Shown: positions 16,382 through 24,500 of the stretch, piece after piece | How positions within the stretch are numbered: position 1 is the first letter of the stretch | Layout of the letters: each line of letters opens with the position of its first letter | From: an uncultured Clostridia bacterium | GTDB taxonomy: Bacteria; Bacillota; Clostridia; TANB77; CAG-508 | DNA: 30,562 nt | Assembly: GCA_934122385.1 (NCBI GenBank) | Contig: CAKOWP010000009.1 | Span: forward strand, 1-30,562 | Direction: 5' to 3' | Notes under the pieces: model-generated | Told to the model about the DNA's origin: nothing | Seen by the model: the letters and a program-made list of their open reading frames with translations, nothing else | The model's database searches: none | Position numbers and translations under genes: made by a program

Positions 16382-17083
16382 TTATACAGCCTCTTGATTT
16401 TCTGTTTCTTTGTGTTCAGTAGTTTCATTTTCTTCAACAACTTCTAAGCTACCAACAGAAACCTCATAAGCAACTCTATTTTCAACTGTTCCATCTTCAT
16501 GTTTCTTTTCATACATTCTAGATTGAACTCTACCAACTATTTTAACCTTAGAACCAACTTCTAAGTTTTGGCAAAATCTTGCTGTTCTTCCCCAAGCAAT
16601 TGTTGGAATATAATCAGATTTATTATAAGCTCTATTAACTGCTAATAATATGTCTGCAATTTCTCTACCAAAAGGTGTTTGTCTATAAATTGGTTTTTTA
16701 CATATGTAACCAACTAAAACAACTTCGTTTGTTACCATATCTTTTTTAACCATTTCGTTTTCTTCTTCTTGTTCTGGTTCTTCTACTTCAACAACATCTT
16801 TAGCAAAAACTGTTAAAATCAATCTGTTTTTTTCATTTTCATAACTATTGTATGATCTAAATTGTCCTTTTACTAATAAGTTTTTACCTTGTGTTAGCAT
16901 TTCATCTGTTACTAATCTTTCTGATACTGTAATTGGTATAATGTCTGCATTTCCACTTAATCTTGCTATTTCTAGATTAAATACATAAAATCTTTCTCCA
17001 TAAATTTCATGACTAAATTTTTTCTCTCCTGTAACTTTTCCAACTAATGTTAAATAGTTGTTTTCTAAATAATTTGTATCCAA
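16382..17083 (-). CDS. Single-stranded DNA-binding protein with two OB folds
   Basis: The 233-residue protein contains two SSB-type OB folds. The N-terminal one (about 8-100: NNYLTLVGKVTGEKKFSHEIYGERFYVFNLEIARLSG, then LVKGQFRSYNSYE) is divergent. The C-terminal one (about 118-215: NEVVLVGYICKKPIYRQTPFGREIADILLAVNRAYNKSDYIPTIAWGRTARFC, then GSKVKIVGRVQSRMYEKK) is clearly SSB-like. The tail is acidic (EENETTEHKETENQEAV) but lacks the DDDIPF tip that recruits partners in canonical SSB. This tandem form is probably an accessory rather than the essential replication SSB. It starts at TTG: GGGAGG lies eight bases upstream and no ATG is nearby. Confidence 0.85.
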   Translation of the reverse strand: MDTNYLENNYLTLVGKVTGEKKFSHEIYGERFYVFNLEIARLSGNADIIPITVSERLVTDEMLTQGKNLLVKGQFRSYNSYENEKNRLILTVFAKDVVEVEEPEQEEENEMVKKDMVTNEVVLVGYICKKPIYRQTPFGREIADILLAVNRAYNKSDYIPTIAWGRTARFCQNLEVGSKVKIVGRVQSRMYEKKHEDGTVENRVAYEVSVGSLEVVEENETTEHKETENQEAV

Positions 17084-17314
17084 ATTTTTTTCCTCCCTTA
17101 TTTTTTTATCAATAATGTATATTTATCTTTGTGCTTCTCTTTTTACTACATTTATTATTATACACCATTTTTTTGGTTTTGTCTACATAAAAAGTTAAAT
17201 TTATTCAAAAAATGTAGTTTTTTCCTGCATTTGAAGAATTATGATATATTAGATTATATACATAACACTAATTTTTATACCAATTATTTCTTATAAAATA
17301 ATTTTTTTTATATA

Positions 17315-18089
17315 TTATCTTTGTAACTGCATTCCTGTAGAATCAATTTTATAATTATCCTTATATATCAACTCAGAAACAGGAACAACATCAAATCCCT
17401 TTTGTTTAATATTTTTAAGCAACATATCCAAAGAATCTGCAGTATGCTTAGTTCCATTGTGAGTCAAAATTATATCACCAGAAGATAATTTTCTATCTAA
17501 TCTCTTCCACATCTCTTCTCCTGTAAGTCCTGTATAGTCTAATGTATCTAAGCTCCATTGAATTGTATAATATCCTTTATCTGTTGCAGCCTTAATAACT
17601 GTATCATTATATTCACCATATGGTGCTCTATACAATTTAGTTCTTGCTCCAGTTATTTTTTCTATTTTATCATTACTCTTTTCTATCTCTTCAATATTTT
17701 TTTCATAACTTAAATTATTTACATGTGGGTGTGTATCACTATGACTTCCGTATCTCTTGACCTGCATCACTTATCTTTTTTACCGCTTCTGGATATTTAT
17801 CTATCCAATCACCTACCATAAAAAAAGTTATTCTTACATTATTCTGTTTTAACACATCTAATATTTTATCTATATCATCTGCATTCCAAGCACAGTTCAT
17901 TGTAAGCGCCACCTTTTTTTCTTCTGTCTTTACCTTATATATTGGTAACAATTTTTGCGTATTTGAAGATGTTTCAACTGTATTTTCATTTTTAGTTTGA
18001 ATATTTGCTACAAAGCAAAACAACAATGTCACAGTCAATATTGATACAAGATATGTAGATATTTTTTCTTTACTAAATACTAAAAACAT
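17315..18089 (-). CDS. PdaB-like polysaccharide deacetylase, frame restored by a +1 shift at CGG
   Basis: Read with a +1 shift this is a 257-residue protein, close to B. subtilis PdaB (254). Residues 11-30 are an N-terminal membrane anchor (STYLVSILTVTLLFCFVANI). The NodB domain begins near 58. The metal-binding HSDTH motif is His116/His120, the RAPYGEYN motif is at about 154-161 and the LTHNGT motif lies near the end. The usual catalytic TFD/TFDD motif is TMNCAWNADD, with Asn65 at the base position. The zero frame ends at codon 117 (CGG AAG TCA TAG), just before the HSDTH motif. Removing C17750 joins AGQEI to GSHSDTHPHV without gap. The gene is 53 bases downstream of cwlD, suggesting a cortex or muramic-lactam role. 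Decay or sequencing error is the alternative. Confidence 0.8.
17748..17750 (-). other. In-frame CGG, proposed +1 recoding site (pda)
   Basis: The minus-strand context is GAG ATA CGG AAG TCA TAG. Skipping C17750 gives ATA GGA AGT CAT AGT, i.e. Ile-Gly-Ser-His-Ser, which is the expected motif-2 sequence. The zero frame stops three codons after the CGG. Confidence 0.8.
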
Positions 18090-18142
18090 ATAATCACCTT
18101 GTAATATATATTCTGTTTATCTTAATTTATTCACAAAAACTT

Positions 18143-18863
18143 TTACTCATTAAAAAATTCGATTATTCCATTATAAATTCCCCAAGCTAATTTATTTTGA
18201 TATTCATCATCTAATAGCTGTTGTTCCTCTTCCGGATTTGATAAAAATCCACACTCCACTATCGAAATTGGAATTTCAACATGTTTCATAATATATACAG
18301 TATCAAGTTTCATAGCTACCCTTTTATTATCTTTTTGAATTGATTCATTTAAATTACTTTGAATTTTCTTAGCCAAATTTATACTTTTTTCATTTTTACT
18401 ATTATAAAAGCATTGCCATCCCCAATACTGTTGTTGAGGTATTTTGTTTAAATGAACACTTACAAATAAATCAGCCGAAGAACTATTTCCTATTTTGACC
18501 CTATTTCTAATATCTGATATTTTCTTTTCTCTTAATGTTGTCTTATCTAAATCATAAATCGCATTTTCGTCTGAACGAGTTAATATAACAGTGCACCCAC
18601 TTTGTTCCAATAAGTTTTGTAATTTTAATGATATTTTCAAATTAGTCTCCGCTTCTGTTGTACCTCTACTGCTCTGTGCTCCGTTCGTCTGGAACTCCAT
18701 GCCCTGCATCAACGACTATAACTTTTCCAGAAACAGGCGTCGCTGTTGTGCTTTGTGTCTCATCATCAAGATTAATCTTTGTCCCCTCATATGCATATGC
18801 AAATATTCCTAATAATAAAGCAATTAAAATCAAACATATCCTTTTTCTTTTTATAACAAACAT
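18143..18863 (-). CDS. cwlD: CwlD-like N-acetylmuramoyl-L-alanine amidase, frame restored by a +1 shift at CGG
   Basis: Read with a +1 shift the product has 239 residues, against 237 for B. subtilis CwlD. An N-terminal signal anchor (ICLILIALLLGIFAYAY) precedes an amidase_3 zinc hydrolase: His55 in VDAGHG, Glu70 in TTEAETN, His137 in VSVHLN and catalytic Glu203 in IVECGFLSN. CwlD removes peptide stems from muramic acid so that a deacetylase can form muramic delta-lactam in spore cortex, and a PdaB-like deacetylase gene follows directly. The zero frame ends at codon 66, after VPDERSTEQ; deleting C18683 gives VPDEGAQSSRGTTEAE, the family sequence. AGGAGGG precedes the ATG. Both halves are otherwise intact, arguing against an old pseudogene. 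Confidence 0.85.
18681..18683 (-). other. In-frame CGG, proposed +1 recoding site (cwlD)
   Basis: The minus-strand context is GAC GAA CGG AGC ACA. Skipping C18683 gives GAC GAA GGA GCA CAG, i.e. Asp-Glu-Gly-Ala-Gln, the expected family sequence after the zinc-binding VDAGHG motif. The zero frame stops five codons later. Confidence 0.85.
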
Positions 18864-19020
18864 ACAATTCCCTCCTACTTATTAATCATTATTATACGTC
18901 TCGGAATTTTATTACAAATTAAAAATGAAAAAAGGGTCATAAATTTATTTTAGAAATTCTTATTTTGTGTATTAAACTAAAAAATATCAAAATTTATATC
19001 TTTTAATAACTACTATAAAC

Positions 19021-19063
19021 TAAAAAACTCAATTACTAAACAATATTGTTTAATAATCGAGTT
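19021..19063 (-). terminator. Intrinsic terminator of the GGDEF operon
   Basis: An 18-bp stem (two G-U pairs) formed by 19026-19043 and 19046-19063 sits six bases after the GGDEF stop and ends in TTTTTTA on the minus strand. Confidence 0.85.
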
Positions 19064-19068
19064 TACTT

Positions 19069-19995
19069 TTATTTTTTTCTCCTATCAATTGAATAACTGC
19101 TGCCCATAATTGATTTAGCCAAATGTTTAACTTGTGCACCAACTTCACCAATTTCAAGCATATTAGAAAATCTACCCTTATCAGCTTCAACAACACCAAT
19201 AGAAATTGAAGTAAGAGCAAACTGTTCAATTACACCTTTTCTATTTGCAACTTCAATATATCCTTTTTCAACATCTTCTTCTGTAAAAAATTTAACAACT
19301 TGTACATCAAAATTTGAAATTATACTCTCACAAACTTTCTCACAATGTAATATCGGCAGTATTGCTATAAAATCATCTCCACCTATATGACCGATAAATG
19401 AACCATCTGGTACATATTCATGAACACATCTTATTATCGTATCAGCTGTAAATTTAATAATTTGATCACCCTTCAAAAATCCATATACATCATTATATGC
19501 CTTAAAATTATCTAAATCCAAATATAATACTGAAAAATCTTCTTTATTAGATATTCTCTTTTTCAATTCAGCATGTATTTGAACATTACCTGGTAAACCC
19601 GTAAGTGGACTAATTCTTCTGTTTATTGTAAGTAATCTACTCAAGTTTTTAATAGTAAAATATAAATATTGAGCATTTACAGGCTTTTTAATATAATATT
19701 CAACTGATTCTTTTAAAATTTCTATTCTATGTTCTTTTTCTGAATTAGATGATACAACAATTATAGGTGTTATACTGTTATCTTCGTCTCGTCTTATTTT
19801 TTTGCATAAATCCAAAACATCAACTTCTATTGCATCTTCATTAACTATAATTATTGATGGAATGTTTTTTAATGCAATATCAATTTGGTCTGATGTAACA
19901 CTTATAAATTTATATTCAGGATCATTTTTAAATAATTCTCTAAATACAATTATTGAAGACTCGTCATCATCTATTATATATATTTCCTGTATCAT
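19069..19995 (-). CDS. Degenerate receiver plus GGDEF diguanylate cyclase
   Basis: This 308-residue cytoplasmic protein has a response-regulator-like domain (about 1-120) and a GGDEF domain (about 130-305). The receiver keeps the acidic pocket (IIDDDES, Asp9-11) and the Lys of KKPVN (103-106), but the phosphoacceptor position is Asn52 (IIIVNED), so normal Asp phosphorylation is unlikely. The cyclase has LTGLPGN, LYLDLDNFKAYND (Mg-binding Asp) and an active-type GGDDF signature at 205-209. No RxxD inhibitory site is visible just upstream. It should make c-di-GMP from two GTP. GGAGG precedes the ATG. The gene follows the Ig-like membrane protein gene after 17 bases and is almost surely co-transcribed. 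Confidence 0.9.
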   Translation of the reverse strand: MIQEIYIIDDDESSIIVFRELFKNDPEYKFISVTSDQIDIALKNIPSIIIVNEDAIEVDVLDLCKKIRRDEDNSITPIIVVSSNSEKEHRIEILKESVEYYIKKPVNAQYLYFTIKNLSRLLTINRRISPLTGLPGNVQIHAELKKRISNKEDFSVLYLDLDNFKAYNDVYGFLKGDQIIKFTADTIIRCVHEYVPDGSFIGHIGGDDFIAILPILHCEKVCESIISNFDVQVVKFFTEEDVEKGYIEVANRKGVIEQFALTSISIGVVEADKGRFSNMLEIGEVGAQVKHLAKSIMGSSYSIDRRKK

Positions 19996-20012
19996 TTTTC
20001 CTCCTTTGTTTT

Positions 20013-20948
20013 CTATTGTTTTACAAATCTTACCCCTGATTCTTCAGAAACACCATTAGAATTATATACTGTAACTTCAATTATATTTTCCCCATTTTGC
20101 AATTCAAATGGAACACTATAGTCAAGTTCCTTCAAATTCTTATCACCTAAATTTAACTCATATGATTGACTATCATCTTGATTTAATTTAAATACAATCT
20201 TATCAATTTTTTCGTCATCAGAAGCCTTAATTACAAAATGTTCTTTTTGATCATCAACATCTAAAACTATCTTTGGTTTTGAAACCCCATTTATCTTCTG
20301 AGTTTTTGTATCCGAATTATTATTTTCGTCAACTACTATAACTGTTAGTGTATGTAACCCTTTAATAGCTTCTATTTCTTGTTCAATATCTGTCTCATTA
20401 TTTAATTCTATACGTGTCTCTTCTTCTTCATCCCATCTATATGTCATATAAGATAATGGTGTATCGCTTTGATCAGTTATTTTTATTTTATTACCTGATA
20501 CTTCTATATTTATATTGCTTTCAATTTCATATTGCTTGTCATAAGTAGTCTCTTGTCCATCCTCAGCAGTTACAATAACATGCAATGTATTTGTTCCAGA
20601 TGGAATAGTTATTTCTCTTTCTAAATATTTTCCGCCATTTCCATTTATAGTTTCCTTTTCCTCGTCATTCCATCCATACTCAAGTTTTGATATATTCTTT
20701 TTATGTGTAACTTTTAATAAGATTGTTGTATCTGTTTTATTTTCTATAGATATTGTTGGTTCTATATTTTTATTCTGTTCTGATGTTTGATTCTTATATA
20801 TAGAATATGCTCCAGTTCCTAACATAAAAACACCAAATATTACTAATGCTATTGCAAAAAATTTTAATACACTTCCTATTTGAACCGGATTTCTATTTTT
20901 TGCTTTTCTATTATTTGTTGGTATACTTGTTGAAAGTATTTGATTCAT
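20013..20948 (-). CDS. Single-pass membrane protein with tandem extracellular Ig-like domains
   Basis: The 311-residue protein has a roughly 27-residue Asn/Lys-rich cytoplasmic start, one transmembrane helix (FFAIALVIFGVFMLGTGAYSIY, about residues 30-51) and three beta-rich repeats of about 80 residues. Each repeat has the form ISIENKTDTTILLKVTHKKNISKLEYGWND..., then a loop with E/D and a closing GTNTLHVIVTAEDGQ, GLHTLTVIVVDENN or GENIIEVTVYNSNG. This is the bacterial Ig-like pattern (Big/cadherin-like). No enzyme motif is present. It is immediately upstream of the c-di-GMP cyclase gene, so it may be an envelope sensor or adhesion protein linked to that signal; this is inference. The start is confirmed by an AGGTG site. 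Confidence 0.8.
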   Translation of the reverse strand: MNQILSTSIPTNNRKAKNRNPVQIGSVLKFFAIALVIFGVFMLGTGAYSIYKNQTSEQNKNIEPTISIENKTDTTILLKVTHKKNISKLEYGWNDEEKETINGNGGKYLEREITIPSGTNTLHVIVTAEDGQETTYDKQYEIESNINIEVSGNKIKITDQSDTPLSYMTYRWDEEEETRIELNNETDIEQEIEAIKGLHTLTVIVVDENNNSDTKTQKINGVSKPKIVLDVDDQKEHFVIKASDDEKIDKIVFKLNQDDSQSYELNLGDKNLKELDYSVPFELQNGENIIEVTVYNSNGVSEESGVRFVKQ

Positions 20949-21034
20949 TTTTTCTACACCTCACTATTAAAGAAATTATATCATACTGATTTTTAAAAGT
21001 AAACTACTAAAAATAAAAAAGATTACAATTCAAC

Positions 21035-21460
21035 AATTGATTTTAATGTTAGTGAACAATGTAGGTCTTTAGGGTTATATGTAATTAGCAATTGTTAACA
21101 TATTCATTCAGTTTAAAAAGAAAATCTATTATTAAAAATTGAGCCTCTTTCACTCAGAAAAAAATTTCATATGTATATATTTTTGGATTTTTGAGTATAA
21201 ATGAAGCAATATTAGAATTCCTTAATAAATTAATGGAAAGAGTTCATAAAATGGAAGGGTGCCATTAATTTATTTAGGAATTCTTATTATTGCATAATAA
21301 AATTGAAAAAATCCAAAAATATATACATATGAAATTTTTCCGTGAACATTCCTCAATTTTTAATATAATATTTTCTATTTTTCACTTCAATCAGTTGTTA
21401 ACAATTTCTAATACATATAACCCTAAAGACCTACCTTACTCACTAATTTAAATATCAATT
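21035..21460. repeat. 426-bp long imperfect inverted repeat (MITE-like or long-hairpin RNA)
   Basis: The two halves are reverse complements over nearly 200 bases with scattered mismatches and small gaps. The outer ends are AATTGAT...TTAGTGA (from 21035) and TCACTAA...ATCAATT (to 21460). A well-matched block is TAGGTCTTTAGGGTTATATG (21062-21081) against its inverse at 21413-21432, and the tip is TTAATGG (21230-21236) with CCATTAA (21262-21268) around a 25-base loop. There is no coding frame of note. It may be a non-autonomous mobile element or a stable structured RNA. Confidence 0.8.
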
Positions 21461-21461
21461 T

Positions 21462-21495
21462 AAAAAGAGACAAAATGGATTACTCCAACTGTCTC
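21462..21495 (-). terminator. Intrinsic terminator of the large surface-protein gene
   Basis: On the minus strand GAGAC pairs with GTCTC, with an inner TGGA/TCCA stem, and TTTTT follows. It lies 12 bases after the stop codon. Confidence 0.75.
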
Positions 21496-21506
21496 ATTTT
21501 AAATTA

Positions 21507-24500
21507 TTATAATACAAATTTCTTAATTAATACAACTCCACTAGCTAAAGTTACTAATACTGCAAAAGTTAAAGTAATATATAATTTTGCAGCACCTGTT
21601 GATATTGATAATAATACTGGTGCATCATCTATATCATCCTCACCTGGAACTTTATTATCAGGTGTTGAATCTCTATCATGTACATGCTTTTCATTGTAAT
21701 CTTCAGAGATTTCAGCAGTATTAACTTTCAATCCCAAATTATTTTTATCATTTTTCCAAGTTAATAATACTTCTACTTCTGCACTTTGGCCTGGTTGTAA
21801 TAAAGTATTTTCAAGTTTTCTAGTTGTAATTATATTATTTCCTTCATCATTCCAATCAGGATTATCTTTTGCATCAAATTTTAATCCTTCTGGAATATAA
21901 TCTTTAATTTGTTTTGCATATCCAGCAATGTCCCCTTCATTTGTTACTCTTATTGAGTATCTAAATTTAACAGTTACTGAATTTAATTTTTTTCTATTTA
22001 ATTCAACTTTAACAACTTGTTCTGGATCATCTTCTGCCTTATGTCCTGTTTGTGTTACTGTTTCTTTTCCATTTTCGATAACAATTGCTTGTGTTACCCA
22101 TTTTCTTAATGCTAAGTCAAATTCAGTTAATTTAATATATTCTTTATCTTGATCATCTTCACCATCTATCCATTTATCTGGTGTTGAGTCAATATCATCA
22201 ACAGGATTTCCATTTTTATCAGTATCATCTGAAATTTGAGCAGAGTTTACCAATATTTTACTTGAACCGTTTGGTTCTGTAACTTTAAATGCTATTTTTA
22301 CATCAGCATAATCAGGATTTGTATCTGATATTTCCTTTGTTCCATCAAAAGCTGTTAACAATGCTGGGTTTTCTTTTAATTCAGAATTTGTAGCCATTCT
22401 AGCTTCACCTTGTTCTTTTGATAGATAATCTGTTGTTAATTTTACAGCATTTTTTACATCTGTTGTTTCTTTTCCGTCTTTATCATACATTACCCATCTG
22501 TATTCTTTATTTAAGTCATTATCTGGTAAATATTCAAGACCATCTGGTATATCGTCAGATACTTTTGATGCAAATCCATCAATTTCACCTTCATTAAATA
22601 CTCTAATTGTATATGTAACAACATCTCCTGTTACAACATCTAATGGGTCTTTTGAATGTTCATATGTTATTTTATTATTGTCTTTGTCATATTTAACCTG
22701 TGGTATTCTTGATGTTACATCTGTATCACTTATATTTGTAATGAATTTTCTTAATGCTAAATCGAATTTTTTAACAACTAATTTTTCAAAGTCATCGTCA
22801 TCTTCTTGTCCTGGTATGTAGTCACCTGTTTCATCATCTTTATATGATGGTAAATCACTATCTGATGGTAATACTACATTATTTTCTTTAGAGTCTCTAT
22901 CTGTTATGTCTTTTTTGTTTTCGTCTTTATATTTTGTAATATCAGCTATATTTGTTATTTTTCCTTGAGCATCTCCTGTAACTTTACACATAATTGGAAT
23001 TTCTTTATATGATAAGATTATTTTTCCATCATTATCTGTTGTTGCTTTTCCTATAAGTGAATTATCTAAATAACTTGTTGTTACTGTTCTTCCATCTTCA
23101 GATACTTTCCATCCATATTTATTGTTAAAATCACCTTCAACAAATTTTAGATATGATGGTAAATGATCTTTAATTTCACTTGCATATCCATCTAAAGTTC
23201 CTTCATTATATACTCTTAACATATATACAACTATATCATTTTGTGTTACTTCAACTGGTGTTTTTGGATGATTATATGTTGCTGTTGTTATTAATTTTCC
23301 ATCTTCTCCAACTGTGTTTAATTTTGATGTATCAACTTTTGGTGCTCTAGTATATGAACCATTTTCATCTTTTAAGTATTCACTATCTTCTATTGTTGTA
23401 TCTTTGCTTACAGCTATAATAAATTTCCTTAATGCTAAGTCAAATGATTGTAATTTTACATTATCATAATCTTCATCATCTTCATATTTTTTCCATACTT
23501 CTGGTTTTGAATCTCTATCATCTACTGGATTTCCATCTTTGTCTGTATCTCCTGTTATTGCAGCTTCATTTCTAATAATTTTATCCACTTCATCATTGCT
23601 TGCAGTAACTTTCATATATACAGATACTTCTCTATAATCAGGATTTTTTTCATTTACTGTATTTACATATCCTTTTGTTTTATCAAATGCTTTTATCAAA
23701 TTTGCACCATTTTTTGTTATTTCAGCGCCTTTTCCTTTAGCCAAATAGTTTGTTGCAATTAATTCGACCCTATGTGTATCTTGGTTTATTGTTCTCATAT
23801 CCCAGATACCTTGGTTATATTTTATTGCTTCTTTTTCTTCTTGTGTTAATGTTGTATCATTTTTTAATTCTTCGCCTTCTTTTTCAGACCACATAAATTC
23901 TAGACCTTCTGGAATGTCCTCTGAAATTTCTGAAGCATACCCATCAATTTCACCTTCATTATATACTCTTAATGTATATTTTACTATATCACCATTTTTT
24001 ACTGATACTGGATCTTTATCCATTTCATATTCTGCAGTCGTATCTGTTCCCTTTGCTAATTTTGAAACATCAACTCCTAGTAATCTTTCTGGCACTTTTG
24101 TTCCATTTACTTCAACAATTCTTTTAATTAATTTTAAATCAAATTGATAGTTCTTAACTTTTACATATAAATTTCCATCTGCTCCTAATTCTACAGCTAC
24201 ACTATTTCCTTTAGTTGATGTTATATCCTCATTTTTTTCGTTTAAAATTTTATATTTAATACTATCAACTTTATATGTATTACCATCTAATTTTTTGTTT
24301 ATTGTCACAACAATTTTTCCATCAAATTTACAGTATCCATCAGGTGCTACATTTTCTATTATTTCATATGTATCTGGAGTTTTTACATTGTTTTCATTTA
24401 TTATTTTATTACTTGCAATTGTTAATCTACCAGTCACATCCTTCGTTTCATTATTAACTGTAAATGTTGCTTTGCTATTTAATTGTTCCCCTTTTGAATC

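Larger units (their letters stand above)
20949..21506. other. 558-bp intergenic region filled by a long-hairpin element
   Basis: I see no gene here. The region holds the imperfect inverted repeat 21035-21460 and, next to it, the terminator of the large surface-protein gene (21462-21495). Confidence 0.7.

Noticed and set aside
17315..18863. Simple pseudogene decay or homopolymer sequencing error as the explanation for the split cwlD and pda
   Set aside because: The extra bases are not in homopolymers, each is a C before GG of a glycine codon, both halves keep every catalytic motif, and the same pattern recurs in distant genes. Error still cannot be excluded without the reads.
21035..21460. 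Group II intron or retron RNA
   Set aside because: No domain V-like motif, reverse transcriptase gene or msd/msr layout was recognisable; only long arm pairing is supported.
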